From Salibacter halophilus (GTDB lineage: Bacteria > Bacteroidota > Bacteroidia > Flavobacteriales_G > Salibacteraceae): DNA of 64,000 bases. Positions 10,160 through 18,682 of this stretch are shown piece after piece. The position numbers and the translations under genes were made by a program. Under the pieces are notes generated by a model. That model ran no database searches. It saw nothing but the letters and a program-made list of their open reading frames with translations, and had not been told where the DNA came from. The stretch is taken from the NCBI RefSeq assembly GCF_008806325.1, contig NZ_WACR01000009.1:62001-126000 (forward strand), given 5' to 3'. Positions within the stretch are counted from its first letter, which is position 1; every line of letters starts with the position of its first letter.

Positions 10160-10751
10160 TGACCACGAACTCGTGGCTGAAGGTATTAAAAGCCTTCTTG
10201 AAGCAGTTCCGCATATTGAAGTTCTTGCTGAGACACGAAACGGAAAAGAACTACTACAATACGCAAAAGCACTCTCGCCTGATGTAGCGCTTGTGGATCT
10301 GAACATGCCGGTAATGGACGGTTTTGAAGCCATAAAAATTCTCAAGAGTGAACAACCATCAGTCAAAACGATAGCAATTACCATGTTTGCAGAGAAACCC
10401 GTAGCTGATCGAGTTATGGAATTGGGTGCCATGGGTTACGTTTTAAAAAATAGCCCGGTTGAGGAATTAGTTGAGGCAATTGAAAAAGTAAACAATGGAG
10501 ATACTTATTGTTCTGTAATTAAAACGAGTAAGCGATCTTCAGTAATAAACGAACAACTGACAAAAAGAGAAATCCAAATCATCGCTTTAATTGCAGATGG
10601 TAACACAAACCGCGAAATCGCTGAAAAACTCAATATCAGTCACCGCACTGTTGACACTCATCGCACGAATATTATGCGAAAACTCGATATTCACAATTCA
10701 GCAGCTTTGGTCAGAACCGCACTGAAAGAGGGTATTATAACACGCGATTAA
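10131..10751 (+). CDS. NarL/FixJ (LuxR-type) response regulator
   Basis: 206 residues from the ATG at 10131; a GTG directly before it at 10128 is possible but less likely. The receiver domain (about 1-120) shows the acidic pair in LADDHE, the phosphoacceptor Asp56 in VALVDLNMPVMDGF, the Thr of TMFA and the Lys of GYVLKNSP. The C-terminal HTH_LuxR domain (about 140-203) has LTKREIQIIALIADG, NREIAEKLNISHRTVDTH and IMRKLDI. It starts within the end of the upstream histidine kinase gene, making a cognate pair with coupled translation. It is probably a phosphorylation-activated DNA-binding regulator in the cytoplasm; its targets are not visible. Confidence 0.95.
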   Translation: MQTIRTILADDHELVAEGIKSLLEAVPHIEVLAETRNGKELLQYAKALSPDVALVDLNMPVMDGFEAIKILKSEQPSVKTIAITMFAEKPVADRVMELGAMGYVLKNSPVEELVEAIEKVNNGDTYCSVIKTSKRSSVINEQLTKREIQIIALIADGNTNREIAEKLNISHRTVDTHRTNIMRKLDIHNSAALVRTALKEGIITRD

Positions 10752-10861
10752 CATTTTTAAAGACTGAAAACGATCAGAATAACTTAAATTTGAAGGAGTG
10801 ATTAAGCATCCGCAAACAAACTAAAACGTTTATAAATCAAATTGACAAAGTCATAAATAAC

Positions 10862-11473
10862 ATGATTATGAAAAAGAAACTATTCATATTACCACTTTTA
10901 ATAGCTGCATTCTTTGCTTTTACACCAAAGCAGGGAATTGAGATTGGTGAAACAGCAGAAGGACTTCACCACAAAGTAACTGAGCTCGATGGTGATGAAA
11001 AAATGCTACGCGAATATCTAAAACCACAGGGATTGCTCGTTGTCTTTTCATGCAATACCTGTCCGTTTGTTGAAGCCTGGGAAGATCGCTACAACGAGAT
11101 TCACGAAATGGCTAAAAAAGAAGAAATCGGAATGGTATTGATCAACTCGAATGAAGCATTCAGAGGAGATGAAGATTCACCGGAGAACATGAAAGCTCAC
11201 GCACTGGAAGAAGGTTACACAATGCCTTATGTAATCGATAAAGATCACAAGATTGCTGATGCATTTGGAGCTAAAACAACTCCGCACGTTTTCTTACTCG
11301 ATAGAAACCTCAAACTCGTTTACAAAGGAGCGATTGATGATAACTACGAAAATAAAGATGAAGTGAAAAAGCAATACCTGAAAGATGCGATCACAGCGAT
11401 GGCTTCAGGAAAAGAAATTTCACCTCAAACATCAAAAGCGCTCGGCTGCAGTATAAAACGAGTAAAGAAATAA
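10862..11473 (+). CDS. Thioredoxin-fold redox protein (peroxiredoxin/AhpC-TSA-like)
   Basis: 203 residues; the ATG at 10868 (MKKKLFIL) is an almost equally good start. An N-terminal signal or anchor (LFILPLLIAAFFAFTP) sends it to the periplasm. The body has the thioredoxin fold with an active-site motif CNTC (about residues 65-68, VFSCNTCPFVEAW), a conserved cis-Pro region KTTPHVFLLD and the family segment NSNEAFRGDEDS seen in Bacteroidota thioredoxin-family proteins annotated as AhpC/TSA. It is likely a thiol-disulfide or peroxide-handling protein; the substrate is unknown. It stands alone, with its own terminator. Confidence 0.8.
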   Translation: MIMKKKLFILPLLIAAFFAFTPKQGIEIGETAEGLHHKVTELDGDEKMLREYLKPQGLLVVFSCNTCPFVEAWEDRYNEIHEMAKKEEIGMVLINSNEAFRGDEDSPENMKAHALEEGYTMPYVIDKDHKIADAFGAKTTPHVFLLDRNLKLVYKGAIDDNYENKDEVKKQYLKDAITAMASGKEISPQTSKALGCSIKRVKK

Positions 11474-11493
11474 ATAGAATTTAATAATTCGAG

Positions 11494-11523
11494 AACCCCG
11501 CAAATTTTTGCGGGGTTTTTTTA
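11494..11523 (+). terminator. Rho-independent terminator
   Basis: Stem AACCCCGCAAA / TTTGCGGGGTT followed by seven T; ends the thioredoxin-like gene. Confidence 0.88.
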
Positions 11524-11566
11524 ATCCCAAAAACACCGTTTCTTTGCCTTCTCATCAATTAAAAAT

Positions 11567-12838
11567 ATGAACGTACTTGTAATAGGATCTGGCGGAAGAG
11601 AGCATACGCTCGGTTGGGCAGTGAAGAAAAGCCCAAAAGTTGATAACGTAATATTTGCACCCGGTAATGCTGGTACAATGGAAATCGGGCAAAACCTCGA
11701 TGTTGCACCAACAGATTTTGAAGGTCTCAAAAAAGCTGTTTTAGACAACAATATTGAAATGGTTGTAGTTGGACCTGAGGCACCGTTGGTCGAAGGAGTT
11801 GTCGACTTTTTTAAGGCTGATGAAAAGCTGAAAAATGTCGCTATAATCGGACCTGGGAAAGAAGGAGCACAGCTCGAAGGATCAAAGGATTTTTCAAAGG
11901 AATTCATGCAGCGAAATCAAATTCCTACTGCTCGCTACAAAACGGTTGATAAGAGCACGATTGATGAAGGCAAAAACTTTTTAAGTTCGCTCAACCCACC
12001 ATTTGTACTCAAAGCTGACGGACTAGCAGCCGGCAAGGGGGTTCTGATCGTGAAAGAATTGGAAGAAGCTTGCGAGCAGTTAGAAAACATGCTTGATGGT
12101 AAGTTTGGTGAGGCCTCTGAAAAAGTTGTGATCGAAGAATTTTTAGACGGAATTGAACTTTCGGTATTTGTTCTCAGTGATGGAAAAGACTTTGTCCTGT
12201 TGCCTGAAGCGAAAGATTATAAGCGAATTGGCGAGGGCGATACAGGCCTCAACACTGGCGGAATGGGAGCAGTTTCGCCTGTTCCTTTTGCCGATGATCA
12301 GTTTCTCGAAAAAGTGAAAAACCGCATCATCATTCCAACGATTGACGGTTTGCGCATTGAAGGAATCGATTATAAGGGTTTCATCTTCGTTGGGTTAATG
12401 AATGTTGGCGGAGATCCATATGTTGTGGAGTACAATGCCAGGTTGGGCGATCCTGAGACTGAAGCGATTTTGCCTAGAGTAAAAACTGACCTGGTAGAGC
12501 TTTTTGAAGCAGTTAATGGTCAGAACCTGGGCGAAATGACTTGCGAGATTGATGATAAAGCAGCAGTCTCTGTGGTGCTCGTTTCAGGAGGTTATCCTGA
12601 GAAATACGAGAAGGGAAAAGTTATTAGCGGCTTAGAAGAAGATGGTGATGAGCTCATTTTCCATGCAGGAACGAAGCGCGATGGTGATGATGTTTTAACA
12701 GCCGGAGGTCGCGTAATCGCTGTAACAGCCCTCGAAAAATCAACTGAAAAGGCATTACAGAAGGCAATGGAAAGGGCTGAAAAAATCAACTTCGATAAAA
12801 AGTATTACCGAACTGATATCGGGAAAGATCTATTGTAA
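11567..12838 (+). CDS. purD: Phosphoribosylamine-glycine ligase (GAR synthetase)
   Basis: 423 residues, full length. It catalyses the ATP-dependent joining of glycine to 5-phosphoribosylamine, step two of de novo purine synthesis, in the cytoplasm. Seen: the N-terminal NVLVIGSGGREHTLGWA, VVVGPEAPLVEGVVD, the ATP-grasp region with PFVLKADGLAAGKGVLIV and IEEFLDGIELSVFVLSDG, the metal and substrate block GDTGLNTGGMGAVSPVP, and EYNARLGDPETEAILPR. A TTTCTTTG -7-like box lies at 11539-11546. purQ lies about 3 kb downstream but in a separate transcription unit. The gene has one GGTCAGAACC copy at 12518. Confidence 0.97.
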   Translation: MNVLVIGSGGREHTLGWAVKKSPKVDNVIFAPGNAGTMEIGQNLDVAPTDFEGLKKAVLDNNIEMVVVGPEAPLVEGVVDFFKADEKLKNVAIIGPGKEGAQLEGSKDFSKEFMQRNQIPTARYKTVDKSTIDEGKNFLSSLNPPFVLKADGLAAGKGVLIVKELEEACEQLENMLDGKFGEASEKVVIEEFLDGIELSVFVLSDGKDFVLLPEAKDYKRIGEGDTGLNTGGMGAVSPVPFADDQFLEKVKNRIIIPTIDGLRIEGIDYKGFIFVGLMNVGGDPYVVEYNARLGDPETEAILPRVKTDLVELFEAVNGQNLGEMTCEIDDKAAVSVVLVSGGYPEKYEKGKVISGLEEDGDELIFHAGTKRDGDDVLTAGGRVIAVTALEKSTEKALQKAMERAEKINFDKKYYRTDIGKDLL

Positions 12839-12844
12839 ATAAAA

Positions 12845-12870
12845 AAGGCTGATTTGGAAGAATCAGCCTT
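12845..12870. terminator. Bidirectional terminator between purD and DUF6341
   Basis: Perfect ten-base stem AAGGCTGATT / AATCAGCCTT with a six-base loop, A-rich on the left and T-poor on the right; placed between convergent genes, so it can serve both. Confidence 0.7.
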
Positions 12871-12896
12871 ATAATATTATCCTTGATGGAACGATC

Positions 12897-13082
12897 TTAC
12901 ATCAACGTTCCGTTTTGTTTAGCTTCTTTGTTGTACTTCTGTTGCATAACTACCCATCCGGTTAGCACAACTGCGATCAACACGATGAAAAACCAGTTGA
13001 CATAATTGTTTCCTGCTTTGAGGAGTTCAAAAGTAAGTGTGACTAAATCGCCAATTCCGTAAATCAATTCGTTCCAGGTCAT
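12897..13082 (-). CDS. Small membrane protein, DUF6341-like
   Basis: 61 residues with one clear transmembrane helix (about 29-48, WFFIVLIAVVLTGWVVMQQ) followed by a basic tail. Length, hydrophobicity and position between purD and a DUF6427-type gene match the small conserved DUF6341 proteins of Flavobacteriia, which are often misannotated as uracil phosphoribosyltransferase because of the neighbouring upp gene. Function unknown. A TATTTTTG -7 element on the minus strand lies at 13108-13115, about 25 nt upstream of the start. It is divergent from the DUF6427 gene. The family name is recalled from gene order and not confirmed by a search. Confidence 0.65.
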   Translation of the reverse strand: MTWNELIYGIGDLVTLTFELLKAGNNYVNWFFIVLIAVVLTGWVVMQQKYNKEAKQNGTLM

Positions 13083-13107
13083 AGCTTAAAATTTCGTGCT
13101 TTTGTGG

Positions 13108-13115
13108 CAAAAATA
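13108..13115 (-). promoter_or_regulatory. Probable -7 element for the DUF6341-like gene
   Basis: On the minus strand the sequence is TATTTTTG, a match to TANNTTTG, 26 nt from the start codon of the 61-residue gene. Confidence 0.4.
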
Positions 13116-13213
13116 GCCAAAAAAACGTCAAATCCATTTTTGAATGGAATAGTTTTTTGCGGTTCTGACCAATGAGCTGCTGTATTTCTAAAAGTCTGCT
13201 TTTCTTTGTGGTC

Positions 13214-14188
13214 ATGACAGCCAATTTTTTCAAGACGAGTCAGCCCGCAACATTTTTCCTGGCGCCACTTATTGTAGTGGTCACAAGACTTGCTTTTTTT
13301 GGCGATGTTGATTTTGATCACGATCACTGGTATTCAACTCCGCTCTATCAAAAAGTATTCAATTGGGTATTGTTTGCTCCCTGGTTTGAATGGTTACTTG
13401 CCACGGTAATGGTAATTGTACAGGGTTTTTTGTTCAACGCGATTATCAATGCTCGCGGACTACTAGAGCGAGTAAATAGTTTGCCGTTGATCGCTTACAT
13501 GATCATGGCTTCGTTTTTTGCTGAGCAACTGTATGTTTCTCCGGCATTAATCGCTAATTTCTTTTTGCTTTTTTCTATGAAGAAAGTGCTCGAGTTGCCT
13601 CAACAAGTCAACACGCGAGGAAAAGCTTTTGATGCTGCATTTTACGTGGGAATTGGTTCTCTGTTTTATGCTCCGGCACTTTGTGCTTTTGTTATGGTGA
13701 TTGCAGGACTCGCATATTTCAAGTCTTTTGTTTGGCGCGATTACTTTATAACATTGATTGGCGCTGTAACTCCCTGGTTGTTTTATTATGCGTTCATTTA
13801 TATTACGGACGCAAATTGGGAAACTCCTTTTCAGATAAATGACTCTGTAATTCATGAAATCAGTCTGTTCGAAGGAGCAACAGTTGTATTGGCGGTTGAA
13901 TTGTCCTTGATTCTAGTATTTATTCTTCCTTCTTTTTTCAAAAGTGTTCGATTGAATATCGTCAGAGTCAGAAAAAGTTATTTGCTCTTGTTTTGGTGGA
14001 TGATACTGGTTTTGTTGAGTTGGTATATTTTCAATGTACAAACACATCAACAGCTCAATTTGATGGTAGCTCCATTGGCAATCATGATTGCAAATTATTT
14101 CTATTACGCTAGAATTGTATGGATGCGTGAATTGTTGTTCTACCTTTTAATTGCTTTAGCTTTATTCAATACGTGGTTTGTGAATTGA
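13214..14188 (+). CDS. Polytopic membrane protein, DUF6427-like
   Basis: 324 residues from the ATG at 13214. Upstream in-frame codons from 13172 are open, but the family typically begins with a M.ANFF(N/K).S.P motif, and here MTANFFKTSQPATFF is exactly that. About nine hydrophobic helices are visible (for example TFFLAPLIVVVTRLAFF, GSLFYAPALCAFVMVIAGLAYF, YLLLFWWMILVLLSWYIF). In Flavobacteriia this family sits beside upp and the DUF6341 gene; upp is not present here. Function unknown. A GGTTCTGACC word lies in the divergent promoter region at 13161, one of the few intergenic copies. Confidence 0.7.
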   Translation: MTANFFKTSQPATFFLAPLIVVVTRLAFFGDVDFDHDHWYSTPLYQKVFNWVLFAPWFEWLLATVMVIVQGFLFNAIINARGLLERVNSLPLIAYMIMASFFAEQLYVSPALIANFFLLFSMKKVLELPQQVNTRGKAFDAAFYVGIGSLFYAPALCAFVMVIAGLAYFKSFVWRDYFITLIGAVTPWLFYYAFIYITDANWETPFQINDSVIHEISLFEGATVVLAVELSLILVFILPSFFKSVRLNIVRVRKSYLLLFWWMILVLLSWYIFNVQTHQQLNLMVAPLAIMIANYFYYARIVWMRELLFYLLIALALFNTWFVN

Positions 14189-14193
14189 ATTGG

Positions 14194-14201
14194 TATATTT
14201 G
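14194..14201 (+). promoter_or_regulatory. Probable -7 element of the T9SS pseudogene
   Basis: TATATTTG, a perfect TANNTTTG match, 25 nt before the ATG at 14227. The nearest upstream TTG is spaced by only 13 nt. Confidence 0.35.
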
Positions 14202-14226
14202 AGTTTTACCATTTCAATTGTTCACC

Positions 14227-15832
14227 ATGTACTTAACCAGATTAACATCATTCATAGTATTCTTATTTATATTCAATGTTGCTAATTCCCAGTCAATTCA
14301 ACAAGCTCGAGATCTCACCGTGGGGTCAAAATCAATTGAATTTGATGTGCATTGTGTTGAGGCAAGTGACGGATCAATGTACTGCCTCACTACTTCCGGT
14401 ACAAATACAGCGCAAGATAATGGGTTAAAGACTGATACTGCTTATGGCGGAGCAGATTATTGGCTCTATAAGTTAGATGAAAACGGCAACTTTTTGTGGG
14501 ATCGCACTTTTGGAGGTGGTGAATTTGATCGAGCAAAAGATATTGTAATTCATGACAATCATCTTTTTTTATTAGGAGATAGCGAATCAGCAGTTTCTGG
14601 TAATAAAACATCAATAAACAAAGGCGATGGCGATTATTGGATAGTAAAAACTGACTTACAGGGAAACAAGTTGTGGGACGTGTCTATTGGAGCTGATACT
14701 CTAGAGTATTTATTTAAAGGCTTAATTACAAACGACAACCAATTGCTACTTTGTGGTCACTCCTTCTCATCACTTTGAGGTGACAAAACGGAGCCGACTA
14801 TTGGAGGAATTGATATTTGGCTGGTGAAAGTGAATACTGAAGATGGAACGTTTGAATGGAATAAAACCTTAGGCGGCACCGGAGATGATGTGCCAAAATC
14901 TTTATCTCAGGATTCATTGGGGAATTACTTACTGGCTTGTACATCTAACTCTCCTCAAGGTTTAGGTAAAACAGCTCAAAGATACGGAGGGTCAGATTTT
15001 TGGTTGCTCAAACTCGACTCTAATGCGAATAAGGTTGAGGATTTTTCTTTTGGAGGAAGTGGGTTTGAGACTGAAATACGTATGACTAGAAATGGTAATA
15101 AAACCTACCTGATAGGTTATTCTTCTTCTACATTCTCAGGAAACAAAACTGTTTCTGTGGTTGGAAGTGGCGATTACTGGTTGCTCCAATTAGATGAAAA
15201 TTTTGAAATTGACTGGCAAATATCTCTTGGTGGTGACCAAAGTGGAGAAGACTTTAACAGTGAGATTATAGCTTCAGGGGATAATGATATTTACGTTATA
15301 GGTTCTTCTAATGCTTTACCTGGTACCGGCAATATTGGTAATAACCCAGAATACGGGGATATGGATTATGTAGTTTTCAACCTCGATACTCTAGGCAATA
15401 TTGACTGGACCTTTAGAACAGGAGGAAGTGGAAATGATTTTAATACAGAAGCTATACTGCTTGATAATAATCAGCTTTTCATTGCTGGTCGATCAACTTC
15501 AGGGGCTTCAGGGATGAAGTCAGAGCCGGCCTATGGTCAATTGGCTTGTTTGGCTTGATGTTCCTTTGTTCATCAATGAAAAGATTGGCTTATCTGAAAA
15601 CAAAGTGTCGATTTTTCCAAATCCTTCAAGTGACTTTCTGAAGTTTGAATTGAATAATGAAACCAATTTTACAAGTTGGGAAATTGTATCGCTTTCAGGA
15701 AGAATCATCATAACAGGAAAAATCAAAAGCGGCTACAATTCAATCAATCTAACTGATATTTCACGGGGGACATACCTTCTCAACTTGAAAACGGAAAATG
15801 GTGTTCTGAACAAAAAAATTGTAAGACAGTAG
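14227..15832 (+). pseudogene. Broken T9SS type A cargo gene (repeat protein)
   Basis: One coding sequence with two lesions. It begins with a signal peptide (MYLTRLTSFIVFLFIFNVANS, then QSIQQ), continues as a beta-propeller-like repeat (motifs GD.DYWIVKTD, GGSDFWLLKLD, GSGDYWLLQLDEN) and ends with a type A sorting domain (VSIFPNPSSDFLKFEL ... KKIVRQ). Lesion 1: an in-frame TGA at 14776-14778, where sister repeats have Ser (S.SGNKT), consistent with TCA to TGA. Lesion 2: a frameshift at about 15538, where YGG.(D/N)YWLVWLD would be expected; one extra base or two missing bases shift the frame. All the remaining sequence still reads as protein, so the damage is recent or is a sequencing error. 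It would have been secreted by T9SS; no catalytic motif is visible. Confidence 0.8.
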
Positions 15833-15860
15833 AGTCATTTTCATAAATACAAGTTCAGTG

Positions 15861-15889
15861 TTGAAGCTCTAAAAAAACATCTACCTTTG
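15861..15889 (+). promoter_or_regulatory. Promoter of purQ
   Basis: TTG at 15861-15863, 18 nt spacer, TACCTTTG at 15882-15889: a full match to the Bacteroidota housekeeping promoter, 25 nt before the purQ start. Confidence 0.7.
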
Positions 15890-15914
15890 CACCATTCTTT
15901 AAAAACTGGAAAAA

Positions 15915-16604
15915 ATGAAGTTTGGAGTAGTCACTTTCCCGGGATCTAACTGTGATCAGGACATGGTTTACACACTGCGCAACATCATGGAGCAGGAGGT
16001 TGTTGAACTTTGGCACAAGGATACCGATTTGCAAGGTGTTGATTTTGTCGTATTACCCGGTGGGTTCTCTTATGGTGACTACCTCAGATCAGGAGCCATT
16101 GCCCAGTTTTCTCCCATCATGGAAAAGGTGATCGAGTTTGCGAATAATGGCGGATATGTACTCGGTATTTGCAACGGCTTCCAGATCTTATGCGAAACAG
16201 GCATTTTGCCGGGAGCTTTGCTTCACAATGAAAACCAGCGCTTCATCTGCAAAAATGTTTACCTCAAAGCATCTACAAGTAAATCGCTTGTTACGGCTAA
16301 TGCCGATTTACACAAAGCTTATAAAATTCCAATCGCGCATGCTGAAGGTCGTTACTTCATCGACAATGAAGGACTTCAAAAACTGAAAGATAACGATCAG
16401 ATCCTTTATCAGTACTGCGATAAAGATGGTCACATCACGCCAGATGCCAATCCAAATGGATCGGTAGATAACATTGCCGGTGTAACCAATGAAAAACGTA
16501 ACGTATTTGGCATGATGCCTCACCCTGAGCGAGCTGCTGATGAAGCACTCGGAAATACAGAAGGCAAACTCATGTTCGACTCCATTTTAGAGCAGGTTCA
16601 GTAA
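15915..16604 (+). CDS. purQ: Phosphoribosylformylglycinamidine synthase, glutaminase subunit
   Basis: 229 residues, the usual PurQ size. It is a class I glutamine amidotransferase that supplies ammonia to PurL in step four of purine synthesis, in the cytoplasm. Seen: FPGSNCDQDMVYTL at the start, VVLPGGFSYGDYLRSGAIAQFSP, the nucleophile Cys in GICNGFQIL, and the His-Glu of MMPHPERA near the C-terminus. A separate PurQ means that this organism uses the small PurL + PurS + PurQ form rather than the single long PurL; purL and purS are not in the window. A canonical promoter lies just upstream. Confidence 0.96.
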   Translation: MKFGVVTFPGSNCDQDMVYTLRNIMEQEVVELWHKDTDLQGVDFVVLPGGFSYGDYLRSGAIAQFSPIMEKVIEFANNGGYVLGICNGFQILCETGILPGALLHNENQRFICKNVYLKASTSKSLVTANADLHKAYKIPIAHAEGRYFIDNEGLQKLKDNDQILYQYCDKDGHITPDANPNGSVDNIAGVTNEKRNVFGMMPHPERAADEALGNTEGKLMFDSILEQVQ

Positions 16605-16621
16605 AAATAGTGTTAGAAAAA

Positions 16622-16649
16622 CTTAGTAGCTGACCATTCAGCTGCTTAG
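16622..16649 (+). terminator. Stem-loop after purQ
   Basis: CTTAGTAGCTGA pairs with TCAGCTGCTTAG across a four-base loop with one mismatch and one G-U pair. There is no T-run after it, so it may be an RNA 3'-end stabiliser rather than a true terminator. The rest of the 16605-16866 gap holds only a weak TTGATC/GATCAA inverted repeat (16720-16746) and the tatD promoter. Confidence 0.4.
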
Positions 16650-16828
16650 TGACTCTTACATCCACGCACTTGCTGCGGGACGATCGACTGCTAGAAATTC
16701 GAGCAAGGTTGCCGTCAGCCTTGATCTTTCAGTTTTTTGGATCAAGCCAAAAAACAATAAAAATTCAGTGAAGCGAGCTTGATGAGTATTTCAATTACCA
16801 AAAAGATACACTGTATTTCAAAGATTAT

Positions 16829-16861
16829 TTGATTATTACTTCATGCGGATTGCTAATTTTG
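16829..16861 (+). promoter_or_regulatory. Promoter of the tatD-ansA operon
   Basis: TTG at 16829-16831, 22 nt spacer, TAATTTTG at 16854-16861. The -7 box ends five nt before the tatD ATG at 16867, so the message would have almost no leader. Confidence 0.5.
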
Positions 16862-16866
16862 GCTTC

Positions 16867-17643
16867 ATGCAATTCATTGATACGCATACACACATTTATT
16901 TGGAGGACTTCAAAGAGGATTTCTCTGAAATAATTTCGAAGGCAAAAGAGGAAAATGTCAAAAAGTTTTTTCTCCCTAACATCGATGCCAAAACCATCAA
17001 AGATGTAAGAGCACTCTACGAGTCAGATCCAAAAACTTATTATCCAATGGCCGGTTTGCATCCCTGTTCAGTAAAAGAAGACTGGCAGGAACAATTAGAT
17101 CAGCTTCGGTCAGAGCTCGACACGGGTGACTACATAGCCGTTGGTGAAATTGGGATGGATCTGTACTGGGAAAAGAAATTCAAACCCGAACAGGAAAAAG
17201 CATTTCTCGAACAGGCTTCATGGGCTAAAGAAAAAGGACTGCCTATCGTTATTCATGTGCGAAATGCCTTTGACGAACTCTTTGAGTTAGTCGATCAAAT
17301 CAATGACGATAAGCTTTACGGGATTTTCCACTGTTTTACAGGAACAAACGAGCAGGCGAAAAAAATCCTCAACTACGGAGGATTCAAGTTGGGAATTGGC
17401 GGAGTTGTTACGTTCAAAAACGCGAAGTTAGATAAGGCTCTGACCGATATTCCTTTGGAAAATATAGTTTTGGAAACCGATGCACCTTATCTGGCTCCTC
17501 ATCCAAATCGCGGAAAGCGTAACGAGCCATCATATATACCACTGATCGCTCAAAAAATGGCTGAGATTCACGATGTCAGCATCGAGGAAGTGGCACGCAT
17601 AACAACGCAAAACGCAAAAGAAGTTTTTGGAATTGACGAATAA
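16867..17643 (+). CDS. TatD family metal-dependent hydrolase (DNase)
   Basis: 258 residues from the ATG at 16867. An earlier ATG at 16843 is rejected because TatD proteins begin M.(F/L)IDTH.H and because a promoter -7 box lies between the two ATGs. Metal-binding motifs in order: DTHTH at the N-terminus, the Glu in VAVGEIGMDLYW, the His in LPIVIHVRNA, the His in GIFHCFTG and the Asp in LETDAPYLAPHPNRGKRNEP. TatD proteins are cytoplasmic TIM-barrel nucleases active on DNA 3' ends. It overlaps the following asparaginase gene, forming an operon. Confidence 0.93.
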   Translation: MQFIDTHTHIYLEDFKEDFSEIISKAKEENVKKFFLPNIDAKTIKDVRALYESDPKTYYPMAGLHPCSVKEDWQEQLDQLRSELDTGDYIAVGEIGMDLYWEKKFKPEQEKAFLEQASWAKEKGLPIVIHVRNAFDELFELVDQINDDKLYGIFHCFTGTNEQAKKILNYGGFKLGIGGVVTFKNAKLDKALTDIPLENIVLETDAPYLAPHPNRGKRNEPSYIPLIAQKMAEIHDVSIEEVARITTQNAKEVFGIDE

Positions 17644-18682
17644 AAAGCCGCACATATTAGTTATTTACACCGGTGGAACAATCGGGATGGTGGAGGAAAC
17701 GGGAAGTAGAGTTCTGCGTCCATTTGATTTCACGCACCTCACTCGTCAAATTCCCGAGCTCAACAAGCTCGATTATGTCATAAACACCATCGCACTCGAC
17801 AATCCGGTAGATAGCTCGAATATGAACCCGGTCATTTGGCTCGGACTGGCACGGATTATCGAAGAAAATTATGCAGATTACGATGGGTTTGTCGTTCTGC
17901 ACGGTAGTGATACCATGTCTTACACGGCATCAGCATTGAGTTTTATTCTCGAAAACCTGGATAAGCCCGTGATTTTAACCGGTTCGCAATTGCCAATTGG
18001 TGTGATCAGGACTGATGGCAAAGAGAATTTCCTTACCGCTGTAGAAATTGCCGGAGCTCGTGATGAAGAAGATAGGCCAATGGTACCGGAGGTTTGTATT
18101 TACTTCGAGTATAAATTGTACCGTGGAAACCGATCTCACAAATACAGCGCTGAAAACTTCCAGGCTTTCAACTCACCCAACTACCCGATTTTAGCTGAGG
18201 CGGGAGTTTCTATCAAATATTACAAAGAGAATATTGCCGGTTACAACGTTGAAGATTTGGTTGTCAATAATGTCTTCAACTCTGATGTAACGGTTTTACA
18301 TATTTTTCCGGGTCTCAATGAAGAAGTCGTTCGCTGCATTTTGCTCAACGAAGCTGTGCGCGGAGTAATTCTCCACACTTACGGAGCCGGTAATGCGCCC
18401 ACATTCCCGTGGTTCATCGATTTGTTAAAAGAAGCCGTTGATCAGGGTAAATTGCTTTACAATGTTTCACAGTGTCAAACAGGAAGTGTTGATCAAACGC
18501 GTTATGAAACGGGAAAAGCACTCAAAGATTTAGGAGTAGTAAGCGGGAAAGACATTACTTTAGAAGCCGCTATTACGAAAATGATGTACCTCCTTGGACA
18601 CAACTTAGATGACGAAGAAATAATCTATTATCTCAGTAACCCGTTGCGCGGTGAAATGATGTCAGGAGCCTATTACCTATGA
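17627..18682 (+). CDS. ansA: Type I (cytoplasmic) L-asparaginase
   Basis: 351 residues; converts L-asparagine to aspartate and ammonia. Seen: the first active-site motif ILVIYTGGTIGM and the second VVLHGSDTMSYTASALSF, plus ILTGSQLPIG and the C-terminal NVSQCQTGSVDQTRYETGKAL. No signal peptide, so cytoplasmic. No ATG is available before the catalytic motif: the start must be TTG at 17627 or 17633, inside the last codons of tatD (overlap of 17 or 11 nt), which implies translational coupling. Its stop overlaps the start of the next gene in an ATGA junction. Confidence 0.93.
   Translation: MELTNKKPHILVIYTGGTIGMVEETGSRVLRPFDFTHLTRQIPELNKLDYVINTIALDNPVDSSNMNPVIWLGLARIIEENYADYDGFVVLHGSDTMSYTASALSFILENLDKPVILTGSQLPIGVIRTDGKENFLTAVEIAGARDEEDRPMVPEVCIYFEYKLYRGNRSHKYSAENFQAFNSPNYPILAEAGVSIKYYKENIAGYNVEDLVVNNVFNSDVTVLHIFPGLNEEVVRCILLNEAVRGVILHTYGAGNAPTFPWFIDLLKEAVDQGKLLYNVSQCQTGSVDQTRYETGKALKDLGVVSGKDITLEAAITKMMYLLGHNLDDEEIIYYLSNPLRGEMMSGAYYL

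Noticed and set aside
13172-13213. Longer N-terminus for the DUF6427-like protein
   Set aside because: The extra codons (MSCCISKSLLFFVV) overlap the promoter region and the GGTTCTGACC word; the family motif begins at the ATG at 13214.
14776-14778. TGA as selenocysteine or programmed read-through
   Set aside because: The site aligns with Ser in sister repeats, not Cys; no SECIS-like hairpin seen, and a second frameshift lesion lies downstream.
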